In this document: one piece after another, positions 17,201 through 25,971 of the stretch
How positions within the stretch are numbered: the stretch's first letter is position 1
Layout: every line of letters starts with the position of its first letter
Assembly: GCF_032190615.1 (NCBI RefSeq)
Contig: NZ_JAVLAT010000002.1
Location: 541,001-605,000, forward strand
Length of the DNA: 64,000 nt
From: Brucella pseudogrignonensis
GTDB taxonomy: Bacteria > Pseudomonadota > Alphaproteobacteria > Rhizobiales > Rhizobiaceae
Direction: 5' to 3'
Made by a program: the position numbers and the translations under genes
Notes under the pieces: generated by a model
The model's input: the letters and a program-made list of their open reading frames with translations, nothing else
What the model was told of the DNA's origin: nothing
Databases searched by the model: none

Positions 17201-18466
17201 TTGTTCGCGAAAGCAGTCCAGAAATTGTTGGGTAGCCGTGGGACCGTGGTGAGGGATTATTTCTCGCTCTTTTCAGGTTCCGCTGGGCGACTAGTGGTTT
17301 CACTTCTTTATTTCATAGCGCTTGCAAACACGCTGCCCACCGGAGACTTTGGTATTTTTGCCACTGCATCAGGAACTGGTGTCGTGCTGTCGCGCCTCGT
17401 CTCGCTGGGGTTCAGTTCGCCACTCTATCGCATTTCAACGGTTAAACCGTTGCTGCTTGGCACTTATACGGCGGGTTATCTCGCGGCAGTTGTGTTGTCA
17501 TTACCGCTTTTCGCCATCTGTTCTTGGCTGGTCTATTTCATCTTTTTTAGTCGCGACATTTCGTTTCTACCCTTTGCCGTGGTGGTGATTGCGGAAGCGC
17601 TTTTGTGGCGCTCCACTGAAATGATCATGATCGTCAATAATGGGCTGCGCCGTTTTGGAATCACTGCGCTGCTGGTGATTTTTGGCACCGCCACACGCGC
17701 GATTGCGGCTGTGTTGTTTATGTTTTTGGCTGCCACTCACGATATTGCACATTGGGCATGGTGGTATCTGGCAGCAAACGCAGTGGCGCTGACTGTTGCT
17801 CTGCGCTTTTACCCGAAGGTGAAGCTTCGTTTCGAGCCGCGACTCTATATGCGGCGTGTGTCTGATTCTTTCGCCGTGATGGGTGCGGAACTGCTCTTTT
17901 ATATTCAGAGCGAACTCGACAAGCTTCTGGTTCTGAGCATTGGCGGGCCGACCACGGCGGGTATCTATGCGATCATCATGCGATTGGTTGATCTGACCGC
18001 ATTGCCGATCCGCTCTTTCAATATGATGCTGGTTCAGAAGCTTATGCGTAGCCCGGATATGCTGGCGTCGCTGCGCATCAGGGCAGGGCTGGAACTTGCG
18101 GTTTTTGCGGTGTCGGTTGCGGGCCTCGGTGCGATGGCGATTTTTCTGCAGTTCTTCCCGACAGCACTTGGTGCAAGCGTGGCGCCGATTGTCGGTCTTC
18201 TGCCACTGGTTCTTTCAGTGCCGGGCTTTCGCAATCTCATCGAGTATCAGACAGAAATTCTTTATGCGCGTGGCCAGTCAGGTCTGCGGACAATAAGCAT
18301 GGTGCTGATGACGGCGGCAAAAGCGTTGTTCGTCTGGCTGCTTCTCCTCAATTTTGGTGATAACAATGATTGGATCGCCGGATTGAATTTTGTTTTTGCA
18401 GGCATTTATATTTTGTCGCTGGTTTTCACCTATACCAGCCTTCGCCGGCCTGCCAAACGGGTATAG
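17201..18466 (+). CDS. Wzx-like polysaccharide flippase / MATE-fold transporter
   Basis: 421-residue polytopic membrane protein with about twelve hydrophobic spans, of the polysaccharide-transport (Wzx, COG2244-like) type that flips lipid-linked glycan units. Start is TTG at 17201, the only reasonable start in frame, with GAGG 9-12 nt upstream. It opens with FSLFSGSAGRLVVSLLYFIALANTLPTGDFGIFATA, typical of the first two helices. Adjacent co-polymerase and glycosyltransferase genes support the role; the glycan is unknown. Confidence 0.8.
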   Translation: MFAKAVQKLLGSRGTVVRDYFSLFSGSAGRLVVSLLYFIALANTLPTGDFGIFATASGTGVVLSRLVSLGFSSPLYRISTVKPLLLGTYTAGYLAAVVLSLPLFAICSWLVYFIFFSRDISFLPFAVVVIAEALLWRSTEMIMIVNNGLRRFGITALLVIFGTATRAIAAVLFMFLAATHDIAHWAWWYLAANAVALTVALRFYPKVKLRFEPRLYMRRVSDSFAVMGAELLFYIQSELDKLLVLSIGGPTTAGIYAIIMRLVDLTALPIRSFNMMLVQKLMRSPDMLASLRIRAGLELAVFAVSVAGLGAMAIFLQFFPTALGASVAPIVGLLPLVLSVPGFRNLIEYQTEILYARGQSGLRTISMVLMTAAKALFVWLLLLNFGDNNDWIAGLNFVFAGIYILSLVFTYTSLRRPAKRV

Positions 18467-18469
18467 AAA

Positions 18470-18490
18470 GCCCGAAGTTGGGCTTCGGGC
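18470..18490. terminator. Hairpin between convergent genes
   Basis: 8-bp stem GCCCGAAG / CTTCGGGC (18470-18477, 18483-18490) with 5-nt loop, between the flippase gene and the convergent DUF6492 gene; only short T runs flank it. Confidence 0.6.
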
Positions 18491-18506
18491 CGGATAATTT
18501 ATTTAG

Positions 18507-19370
18507 CTAGGCGCCGATGATGCGGCGAATATCTGCCACCGACAGGCTGAGGAATGACTGCATACCAATGGCAACCTGATGCGGTTCCATCTCGGCAATG
18601 AAGGTTCGAAATTCTTCTTCGCTCGGCGGTGGTGCAAACCACTGCATACGGCAGAGATCGTGGGTATCGTGGAAATGGCCTGCGCCTTCCAGAACATCAT
18701 CAACGTAATGGCCATAAATAAAGCATTCAGAGAAGCGACGGACATTGCCGATTGCGGCAACCCAATGCTGGCCGGTGTGCTTTTCGATCCGTTCGCACAT
18801 GCCGACGACTGAATCTCTGCGCCATGAAACAAGCTGGCCGATATAATCATTCAGCGCGCTTTTGCCGTTTTTGACGCCAAGCAGTTTACCGGCATTCTCC
18901 GCCCATACCGGATGCTCCGGCCATTCGGGATTGGCAAGTGCATTGGGCCGATAGAACAGGCGCAACTTATCGCCCTGCCAGAGCGTGCTGCAATCGAAAG
19001 GCTTCACAAAAGCGGTGTCTGAATCAGTATAAAGAAGGCCCTCTTCCTCGACCTTGCTGGCCAGCGCAATGCGACGCAATTGCTGCACATGCCAGCCACG
19101 CAACGGCTTAGCTTTGTAAGAAAGCCAGACACGGCGGCGACCGAGATAGGTGGGATCTGGAAATGCGCGAATCCATGAAGGCAGCAAATCACGCTCATCG
19201 ATAACGATGCGGTTTGCACTTTCGATATGCCTAAAAAGGGCTATATCTTTGCTGTCGACAAGAATGTAATGCTTGGTGAAACCAGTGACATGCTTGTCCA
19301 TGGTTTCGCACAAGAGCTTGCAGCGCTCAAAGTCCTGATCCCAGCTGGCGGTAACAATTGCTGTCTTCAA
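18507..19370 (-). CDS. DUF6492-type (glycosyltransferase-like) protein
   Basis: 287-residue cytosolic protein. The opening AIVTASWDQDFERCKLLCETMDKHV and LLYTDSDTAFV (a DxD-like motif near residue 115) resemble nucleotide-sugar-dependent transferases, and the sequence fits the DUF6492 family found in rhizobial polysaccharide clusters. It overlaps the end of the WecG-like gene by 4 bp, so it is the last gene of a three-gene minus-strand operon. Substrate unknown. Confidence 0.65.
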   Translation of the reverse strand: MKTAIVTASWDQDFERCKLLCETMDKHVTGFTKHYILVDSKDIALFRHIESANRIVIDERDLLPSWIRAFPDPTYLGRRRVWLSYKAKPLRGWHVQQLRRIALASKVEEEGLLYTDSDTAFVKPFDCSTLWQGDKLRLFYRPNALANPEWPEHPVWAENAGKLLGVKNGKSALNDYIGQLVSWRRDSVVGMCERIEKHTGQHWVAAIGNVRRFSECFIYGHYVDDVLEGAGHFHDTHDLCRMQWFAPPPSEEEFRTFIAEMEPHQVAIGMQSFLSLSVADIRRIIGA

Positions 19371-20131
19371 GGCTTACTCCTCAAGAGCTTTTCCTTCACC
19401 ACGCGCCAGAGGAAAACCGGATTGCCGACAAGGTAACGCTTTGCCAAACGCCGTGGTTCTTGCAGCAGACGATGCACCCACTCCATTTTGATTGTGCGGA
19501 CCCAGTGCGGAGCACGCTGAACGCGGCCGGTATGCAGATCGAACAACGCTCCCACAGCACTCGCAATGGTGCAATGCTCTGCTGTGATATGCTTGTCAAT
19601 AAACAGCTCCTGCCGCGGAACACCCATAGCGACGAGCAGCATGTCCGGATGATAGTCTTTTAGTTGTGTCAGAATACCGTCAAGATCGGCAGGCTTGAAA
19701 TAGCCATCTGAAATGACGCGGAAATCATGCTGTGGTATCTGCTTCTTGAACAGCTGGGCTGCATCTGCGGCAACGCCAGGACCGCCGCCCAAAAGCGCTA
19801 CTTTCATCGGGCGCTTGATATGCTGCATCAGTCCAGGAATGAAGTCCGTCCCGTTAAGATTGGCCGGGAATTTTTCGCCGTAGGCAACTTTGCTGGCAAT
19901 ATCAACGCCGATACCGTCAGGCAGGATCAGGAAATCCTTCAGTGCGGCCATATAGACAGGGTCTTCATGCGCGATATTGGCATTGTTGGCATTCAGCCAA
20001 CCCTGTTTCATGAATTCTTTGTTTTCAATACGCTTTTGAAAATAAGCGAATGAGCTATCCCAGTCGAAACAGACAACTTTGATACCGAGAATATTTTTAT
20101 ATTCAAGCTTTTCGGGGGAAATAGTCGTCAT
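19367..20131 (-). CDS. WecG/TagA/CpsF-family glycosyltransferase
   Basis: 254-residue glycosyltransferase of the GT26 family; relatives transfer N-acetylmannosamine (TagA), ManNAcA (WecG) or glucose to a lipid-linked first sugar. Diagnostic segments are NANNANIAHEDPVYMAAL, LNGTDFIPGLM, LGGGPGVAADAAQLFKK and LVAMGVPRQELFI. The second sugar of a repeat unit is the likely product. It follows the GT4 gene by one base and overlaps the DUF6492 gene. Confidence 0.85.
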   Translation of the reverse strand: MTTISPEKLEYKNILGIKVVCFDWDSSFAYFQKRIENKEFMKQGWLNANNANIAHEDPVYMAALKDFLILPDGIGVDIASKVAYGEKFPANLNGTDFIPGLMQHIKRPMKVALLGGGPGVAADAAQLFKKQIPQHDFRVISDGYFKPADLDGILTQLKDYHPDMLLVAMGVPRQELFIDKHITAEHCTIASAVGALFDLHTGRVQRAPHWVRTIKMEWVHRLLQEPRRLAKRYLVGNPVFLWRVVKEKLLRSKP

Positions 20132-20132
20132 G

Positions 20133-21320
20133 TCAGTTTGCTTTTCCTGTCACGTCCTGAAGTGTTTTAAGGCCCCGTGAGATCGCGCTGCCCATGCCTG
20201 CGATTTGTGCCTGTTTAAAGGCTTTTCCGTCGAGTTTTTGACTATCACCGTCATTGATTTTTTTCAGTCTCTCAATAACGGCGGCAGCAAATTCTGCGGG
20301 CTTATCGGCAATGGTGCAGTTTGCCGGAACATTTCCAATACCGCGAACCGAATGGGCTGTCGCGACACTTGGCAATCCGAGTTCAAATGTCTCGATCGAC
20401 TTTAATTGAACACCAGTGCCTGCGCGGCTGATCAGCGGTACAAGCTTGCAGCTTTCTACAAATTTCGTTGCATCGGGAACTTTGCCGACGAAATTTACGC
20501 CGGGCCATGCTGCAATCAGATCAGCGGGTGTGCTTCCAGCAATCGCAATCGAAATGTCTTGTGGCAGCAGCGGTTTCACTTCACGCAGGAACCATTCAAG
20601 GCCGATACGGTTTGGGTGCCATGTCCATGTGCCGATTAAAGCAAGATCATATTTTGCAGTCGGCGTCTTAGGTGTCGCGCCATTGTCCGGCATAACCAGC
20701 GGTAATGTCGCAAACTTTTCTGATGTCAGGCCGAGTGCCGGGCCGTCTTCTTCCGCAAAGGTGAAAACAAAGCTAGCCTGTTTGCACAGCCGGTTTTCTA
20801 GTTTCTTGAGAACACGCGCTTCGCGCGCAAATAAGATTTTCTGAATTTTACTCTGGGTATCGGCGGCATTCTCTTCTGCCGAACGATGTTCGACATTATG
20901 CGCGATGAATATCGAAGGCTTGTCTTTGAAAACATCTTCAAATGCACCAGGAAGCGTGACGCCATTCAGAACATAGGCGTCGAAGTCGCCAAGATCGCCA
21001 ATCGCTTCGCGGATTTCTACCGCCGGGATCACGCGTAGTTTTGCGGAGGATACTGTAAGCCCGGTCAAAAATGATTTTAGCACCCATCCGACTTTGCGCT
21101 TGATCCCCGCACCTTCGGTCCGCACTTCCACTTCGCCAAGCACAACTGTTTCTTTGCTTTTAGCGGCCTTATGACCGGGCCATGTGAAACCCAAAACAGT
21201 TACTTGCGCGCCCGCGCGACGAAGGCCGTCAATGACGGCTGCGTTTGCAACTTCGTAACCTGTCGAAGCGACAGCGTGCGGAACAAGTGATGTTACGAAG
21301 ACAAGACGAAACGGTTGCAA
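20133..21320 (-). CDS. Glycosyltransferase, GT4-like
   Basis: GT-B-fold transferase of about 395 residues. N-terminal LVFVTSLVPHAVASTGYEVANAAVIDGLRRAGAQVTVLGF-type acceptor domain; C-terminal donor domain contains LIGTWTWHPNRIGLEWFL and VPLISRAGTGVQLKSIETFELGLP, where the conserved Glu of GT4 enzymes is in the KSIE segment. Two TTG starts are possible: 21353 without a ribosome binding site, and 21320 with AGGAG five bases upstream, which I prefer. First gene of the operon with the WecG-like and DUF6492 genes. Confidence 0.8.
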   Translation of the reverse strand: MQPFRLVFVTSLVPHAVASTGYEVANAAVIDGLRRAGAQVTVLGFTWPGHKAAKSKETVVLGEVEVRTEGAGIKRKVGWVLKSFLTGLTVSSAKLRVIPAVEIREAIGDLGDFDAYVLNGVTLPGAFEDVFKDKPSIFIAHNVEHRSAEENAADTQSKIQKILFAREARVLKKLENRLCKQASFVFTFAEEDGPALGLTSEKFATLPLVMPDNGATPKTPTAKYDLALIGTWTWHPNRIGLEWFLREVKPLLPQDISIAIAGSTPADLIAAWPGVNFVGKVPDATKFVESCKLVPLISRAGTGVQLKSIETFELGLPSVATAHSVRGIGNVPANCTIADKPAEFAAAVIERLKKINDGDSQKLDGKAFKQAQIAGMGSAISRGLKTLQDVTGKAN

Positions 21321-21475
21321 TTCAGCTCCTGACAAATTTAAACGCTTGACCAATCATTATGAATGACTGTGTTTGACAGTCTCTACAGCCATGCAGTGAA
21401 CTTTTCTTTAAGCGTTTATCTATAGTGGAAAGATAAATATAAAATATAAAACTCTGAAATAAATCGGAAGCCGAG

Positions 21476-22468
21476 ATGTCAGATTTACCAGATCATATAG
21501 AAGTAATCGCTAAAACGCCCGACCTTGCTTATGACGAGATCGATATTGTTGTGTCGCTTCCGACATTCAAGCGGCCTGAGCACCTTATCAGAACCCTTGA
21601 TACACTCAATGCGCAGACAACAAAGCGCAAATGGGCTGTTGTTGTTATTGAGAACGAGACCGAAAAGAAGGAGGGTGCAACTGTTGCAGCCCCACTTTTC
21701 GAAGCTGGCAAATATAATGGGATGCTGATCGGTGAATCGCATCGCGGCAATTGCAATGCCTATAACGCTGGCTGGCTGACCGCGACGAAGTATTTCCCAA
21801 ACTTCAAATATATCATCGTCATCGATGATGACGAACTGGCAGATTCGGACTGGATCGAAAACATGGTTTCGACGGCTGAGCGTTATGACGTAAGCCTCGT
21901 TGGCGGTCCGCAATATCCGATTTTCGAAAAGCCCAATTCGGAGCAGTGGGCGAAGCATCCTGTGTTTCTTCCGCATTATACCAAGACTGGCCCGGTTCCG
22001 ATCATCTATTCATCGGGCAACCTGTTGATCGCCCGTGCGGTCATTGAAGCCCATAGCTATCCGTTTATGGATCTCAAGTTTAACTTTACCGGCGGCGGCG
22101 ATTCTGACTTCCTGTCTCGCTCGATTGCCAAAGGCTTTAAAGTTGCTTGGTGCGCTGAAGGCATCGTTCGCGAAACAATTCCAGAGCGCCGATTGGAAAA
22201 TGACTGGATTCGTTCGCGGGGCCTGCGTAATGGCGTTCTTTCGACGCTTATTGAACAACGCAAGCGCAAGGATGATCCACTTGGACAGCTGCGCGTATTT
22301 CTGAAAAGCCTTGCTTTGCTGGCTTACTCGCCAATTAAGGCTGTGAGAAGAGGCGTTGCCGCAGGTTTCGCGCCTGTTGGCATGTACTTCATTCATATCG
22401 GGTTGGGCCGTGTGATGGCGCATTTTGGCTATCTGAACGAACAGTACCGTAACCCAGATAAAAATTGA
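21476..22468 (+). CDS. Glycosyltransferase family 2
   Basis: 330-residue GT2-like enzyme. VVSLPTFKRPEHLIRTLDTL is the nucleotide-binding opening; VIDDDELADSDWIENM carries the metal-binding DxD motif (about residue 120); NFTGGGDSDFLSRSIAKGF is the acceptor/catalytic region near residue 205. A C-terminal hydrophobic stretch may associate with the membrane. Transcribed divergently from the GT4 operon, with GGAAG before the ATG, and closed by a strong terminator. Confidence 0.85.
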   Translation: MSDLPDHIEVIAKTPDLAYDEIDIVVSLPTFKRPEHLIRTLDTLNAQTTKRKWAVVVIENETEKKEGATVAAPLFEAGKYNGMLIGESHRGNCNAYNAGWLTATKYFPNFKYIIVIDDDELADSDWIENMVSTAERYDVSLVGGPQYPIFEKPNSEQWAKHPVFLPHYTKTGPVPIIYSSGNLLIARAVIEAHSYPFMDLKFNFTGGGDSDFLSRSIAKGFKVAWCAEGIVRETIPERRLENDWIRSRGLRNGVLSTLIEQRKRKDDPLGQLRVFLKSLALLAYSPIKAVRRGVAAGFAPVGMYFIHIGLGRVMAHFGYLNEQYRNPDKN

Positions 22469-22482
22469 TCAAATCTAAAAAG

Positions 22483-22520
22483 AGGCCGGCTATGAAAATA
22501 TCCGGCCTTATATTTTTTTA
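22483..22520 (+). terminator. Rho-independent terminator after the GT2 gene
   Basis: 7-bp stem AGGCCGG / CCGGCCT (22483-22489, 22502-22508) followed by a T-rich tract. It marks the border between the polysaccharide group and the flagellar cluster. Confidence 0.85.
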
Positions 22521-22525
22521 TAGTA

Positions 22526-22954
22526 TTAGGCGCTGCGTCTCATTTGTATACGCGCATTTGCCATCGCGTCGGCTAAACGAGTAGTATTTTTAGCGGCGTC
22601 AGCATCAGCATCATCGAACACGATATGATTCATTTCCACGCTTGCGCGCTTACCTGATAAGGTTAGGCGAAAATATGCGTAAACCCCCATGTTGCGAAAT
22701 TCCATGTCCAATATAATTGATGGTGGGGAAAACCAGTCGCAATTTAGCTCACCTCCGTGTCCGAGCGAAAGTGTGCCCGGAAAGAAATAGAGCTCTGTCG
22801 CTGAACTAACCAGATCAGCGATATTGGCAAAAAGTTCACAGCGGATAAAAGCGATGTAATCAGCTGGGTCGACTAGTCGCAGTTCTGCAACGACTTCGCT
22901 AATATTTTCGGCAATTATTGCCTCGCGTTCCTTTGAGAATTGTAAACTCTTCAT
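22526..22954 (-). CDS. Unknown protein at the 3' end of the motA-flhB operon
   Basis: 142-residue soluble protein with no signal peptide or membrane span; I do not recognise it. An N-terminal helical part (FSKEREAIIAENISEVVAELR) is followed by a beta-rich middle (LYFFPGTLSLGHGG, CDWFSPPSIILDMEF, VYAYFRLTLSGKRASVEM) and an Asp/Ala-rich helical tail. I chose the ATG at 22954, with GGTGGTGA upstream, over the TTG at 22981. It lies 68 bp after flhB on the same strand, so it may be a flagellum-associated accessory or only a read-through neighbour. Confidence 0.55.
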   Translation of the reverse strand: MKSLQFSKEREAIIAENISEVVAELRLVDPADYIAFIRCELFANIADLVSSATELYFFPGTLSLGHGGELNCDWFSPPSIILDMEFRNMGVYAYFRLTLSGKRASVEMNHIVFDDADADAAKNTTRLADAMANARIQMRRSA

Positions 22955-23022
22955 CCAGTCACCACCGATCTGCAGAAACAAGAAATATAAGAATAGAGCG
23001 ATATAAAATCATTTCAAACCTA

Positions 23023-24093
23023 TCAACGAACAGAGTGTCGAGAGTTGATCACTCGGATCAATTCTGCCACGGCTTTATAAAATTCTGGAGCAATCATCTG
23101 ATCGACATTAACCTGCTTATAGAGGGCACGTGCTAGTTGAACATTCTCAAATACCGGGATGGAATTAGCAGTTGCTATTTCTCTTATTTTCAACGCAATG
23201 AGATCTTGCCCTTTTGCAACAACGATAGGCGCCGCATCTTCATTGGGGCGATAGCGCAATGCTACAGAAAAATGGGTTGGATTTGCGACAATCAGCGTGG
23301 CAGTTGGGACAGCGTTGATCATGCGGCGCCGGGCGCGGTCTCGCCCCAACGAGCGTAGGCGTGCTTTAACCAGTGGATCGCCTTCCGACTGCTTAAGCTC
23401 GTCCTTCACTTCCTGCTTGGTCATGCGCAGTTCCTGCTTCCAGTGAATGCGCGACCATGCAAGATCGAAGCCAGCAATTGCGGTGATCGCGAGAACATTG
23501 GCCACCAGAAGCCGCACCAGATTTTCACGCAAAAACTCGGGTAATGCGCTTGGGTCGGTCGCTACCGCTTCGGTGAAGAGATTGTTGCCTTTGAAGAAGA
23601 CAAAGAACACGATCACGCTTGCGGCAATGAATTTCGCCAATGATTTGAGAAACTCAACTTGACCGGCACGACCGAAAATGCGCGACCAGCCTTTGAGCAG
23701 GGAAATGCGCGATGCTTGTGGGCGAATACGCTCACCGACAAATCGCGGTGCATTCTGGAAGGCGGATGCAGCAATGCCCGCAAGTGGAATGATGATGAAG
23801 ACCGGAATGAGAGCTGCACCGACAGACAGAGCCAGAATGCCAAACAGATGGCTTGCATCTTCTGCGCTGTTAAGGGTCCAATCTTCCGGGCGGTCCATCA
23901 GTTCGCGCAAGAAGACAGCCAGTTTGGTTGTTGCGGGTGCCGCGACGAAGACTGCAATCACCAGAAAGGACGCGATACCAGCGAGGATCGGCGTTTCGCG
24001 AGAGAAAGGCATGTTACCCTTGTCCAATGCGTCGCGGATCTTCTTCTCTGTCGCGTCCTCAGTTTTGCTCTCTTTATCGGTATCGTCGGACAT
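23023..24093 (-). CDS. flhB: Flagellar export apparatus protein FlhB
   Basis: Export-gate component that switches substrate class from rod/hook to filament. 356 residues: Lys/Asp/Glu-rich N-terminus (DTDKESKTEDATEKKIRDALDKG), four membrane helices, and a cytoplasmic domain with the autocleavage site NPTH (VANPTHFSVALRY, about residue 270). Last recognisable gene of the minus-strand operon motA-fliM-DUF6468-fliN-fliG-flhB. Confidence 0.97.
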   Translation of the reverse strand: MSDDTDKESKTEDATEKKIRDALDKGNMPFSRETPILAGIASFLVIAVFVAAPATTKLAVFLRELMDRPEDWTLNSAEDASHLFGILALSVGAALIPVFIIIPLAGIAASAFQNAPRFVGERIRPQASRISLLKGWSRIFGRAGQVEFLKSLAKFIAASVIVFFVFFKGNNLFTEAVATDPSALPEFLRENLVRLLVANVLAITAIAGFDLAWSRIHWKQELRMTKQEVKDELKQSEGDPLVKARLRSLGRDRARRRMINAVPTATLIVANPTHFSVALRYRPNEDAAPIVVAKGQDLIALKIREIATANSIPVFENVQLARALYKQVNVDQMIAPEFYKAVAELIRVINSRHSVR

Positions 24094-24108
24094 CTATCAC
24101 ACGCAGTG

Positions 24109-25155
24109 CTATTTTGCGTCGTCACCAGAATCGAGGGTGATAATACCCCGTTCTGAGAGATCGATGGCGATGCGTGCGATTGCACGTCGTGCGTCTGCGA
24201 TGTTTTGGCTGGTAATGTTGCCTTGTTCGGCGGCCAGTTCGCTTTCGACCATGCGGCGACCGCGTGTAGAAAGTGATGACAATACCATTTCCTGAAGTGT
24301 TGCATCAGCACCACGAAGAGCCGTTGCGATTTGCTCTGTCTGTACTTCATCGAAGAGTAGAAGACGTGCACGTTGTGGAAGCCGTTCCACATCTTCAAAG
24401 TTAAACAGCTTAGATTTAATGCGCGCGATGTCGTCCTGGCTGAGATCTTTGAGGCTCGACATGAGCTCTTCCATCTCCTGTCGGTCGAGCTGGTTGAAGA
24501 TGTTGGCGATCTGCCCGTGATGGGCTTTGACCGGGCCTGCATCGCTGCGGCCAAGGAGGTCGCGACGCAATACATCTTCCAGAAGATCGGCTGCAGCTGG
24601 CGCAACATTGCCAATATGCAGCGAGCGCTGAACGACGGCACTGCGCAGCTGTGGCGGCAGACCTACAAACATGCGGGCGGCGAGGTCCGACGGCAGTTTG
24701 GAGACGATATAGGCGATGATCTGTGGATGCTGATCGGCGAGATAGGCCTGCAGGCTCTCGATCGGCAGTCTCGCAAGCTGTACCCAGACGGATTCCTGCA
24801 CGAGCTGCGGCTGAACGCGCTCTTCAAACACGGCATCGGCTTCGTCTTGTGGCAAGGCTTCGCGCAGCAGGCCTTCAAAGCGCTGTGCTGCTTCTGAAAC
24901 GGGCGCGCCTTCGGCAAATGAATCTTCGAACTGCTTCACCAGATGTTCAAAGTCGAGCGGAGAAATGGGTTCAAGCGTGCGGGCATGGCCTGCAAGCTTC
25001 CGCAAATCTTCGGCGTTGAAGTGTTTGAGCAGCCGTGAGGCGGAAGGACGGCCGATTGCGACGAGGATCGCAGCCGCTTTCTGCGGACCGGAAAGAGTGT
25101 CAATCACTCCGCTTACGCTGTCATCGAGAGACTTCTGCGATTCATTATCGGCCAT
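24109..25155 (-). CDS. fliG: Flagellar motor switch protein FliG
   Basis: Switch/rotor protein that bears torque against MotA. 348 residues; the N-terminal FliF-binding part begins LSGPQKAAAILVAIGRPSASRLLKHF, the middle domain has the EHPQ-like DQHPQIIAYIVSKLP, and the C-terminal charged helix region is LLFDEVQTEQIATALRGADA. I chose the ATG at 25155, 10 bp after the fliN stop; a longer frame to 25221 would overlap fliN. Confidence 0.95.
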   Translation of the reverse strand: MADNESQKSLDDSVSGVIDTLSGPQKAAAILVAIGRPSASRLLKHFNAEDLRKLAGHARTLEPISPLDFEHLVKQFEDSFAEGAPVSEAAQRFEGLLREALPQDEADAVFEERVQPQLVQESVWVQLARLPIESLQAYLADQHPQIIAYIVSKLPSDLAARMFVGLPPQLRSAVVQRSLHIGNVAPAAADLLEDVLRRDLLGRSDAGPVKAHHGQIANIFNQLDRQEMEELMSSLKDLSQDDIARIKSKLFNFEDVERLPQRARLLLFDEVQTEQIATALRGADATLQEMVLSSLSTRGRRMVESELAAEQGNITSQNIADARRAIARIAIDLSERGIITLDSGDDAK

Positions 25156-25165
25156 GGTCGATCCG

Positions 25166-25513
25166 TTACTTACCGATGATTTCGGTGAGGCTGACGCCGA
25201 AGCGGGAGGAATCGTCTTCAAGAACGATCACTTCACCGCGCGCAATCACACGTCCATTGACGACGATATCGACCGGATCACCGATCTGCTTGTCGAGGGT
25301 GATAACAGCACCGCGACCAAGCTTCATCAGATTGGCAACAGGCATGGTCGTTCCGCCCAGCACGACCTGCACGTCGACCGGTATGCCCATGATGAGCTCG
25401 AGATTGGGCTTCGCTGCGCCTGTCTTTGCAGCGCGTGGCTTATCTTCCTGCAATTCTTCGATTGCCTCGTTGAGCTCATGCTGCATGTCTTCATCCTTGC
25501 TTTTCTTGCTCAT
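25166..25513 (-). CDS. fliN: Flagellar motor switch protein FliN
   Basis: 115-residue C-ring protein of the SpoA family. The conserved surface-presentation domain covers residues ~40-112 with [36 protein letters not shown] and a terminal [19 protein letters not shown]-terminus is charged and helical. Start overlaps the end of the upstream DUF6468 gene by 4 bp. Confidence 0.95.
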   Translation of the reverse strand: MSKKSKDEDMQHELNEAIEELQEDKPRAAKTGAAKPNLELIMGIPVDVQVVLGGTTMPVANLMKLGRGAVITLDKQIGDPVDIVVNGRVIARGEVIVLEDDSSRFGVSLTEIIGK

Positions 25514-25971
25514 GCCTGCCCCGCAATTTCAACGGTCGCCTTCTTGACGGCGCGACGTACGAAGACAGGTAGTGCGTTCTTTTCTTTTGGCGCAGGCTCG
25601 CTTACGGGAGCGAAAGCCTGCTCCTCAATACGGGCGACTGTTGCCGTAACATTGCGTGCCTGACGCACATCACGGGAAAGAGCCTTGCGCACGCGGTTCA
25701 GCTCTTCAATCGCTTCGTCCATTTCCCGACGAACGCGGGCGGTTTCAGCGAGACGGGCTCCAAGGCGGACGGTTTCATCGGCAAGATCGGTGCGCTGGTT
25801 CTGCAAAGATTTTGCAACGCGCTCCAGACCGTTGGAAGCCGCAGCCACGCGAAGCGTCAGCAGCTTGCCGAGCTTGATCGTCTCATTGGCTTTGCGCCCG
25901 ACGATGATGAGCGCACCAAGCGAGCCGAGAGCCATCAGCGTGGAAAGTATGTTAGCCAGCAACAAGCTCAT
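25510..25971 (-). CDS. DUF6468-like flagellar-operon protein
   Basis: 153-residue protein with one N-terminal membrane helix ([23 protein letters not shown]) followed by a long coiled coil (residues ~30-115, [29 protein letters not shown]) and a short Pro/basic tail. Such proteins sit between fliM and fliN in rhizobial flagellar operons; function not established, a motor-assembly or stator-support role is a guess. The ATG at 25971 has GAGGA upstream and overlaps the 3' end of fliM by 20 bp. Confidence 0.7.
   Translation of the reverse strand: MSLLLANILSTLMALGSLGALIIVGRKANETIKLGKLLTLRVAAASNGLERVAKSLQNQRTDLADETVRLGARLAETARVRREMDEAIEELNRVRKALSRDVRQARNVTATVARIEEQAFAPVSEPAPKEKNALPVFVRRAVKKATVEIAGQA

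Noticed and set aside
25952..25971. Possible frameshift where fliM and the DUF6468 gene overlap
   Set aside because: Both proteins have normal ends; the 20-bp overlap with its own ribosome binding site is ordinary translational coupling.
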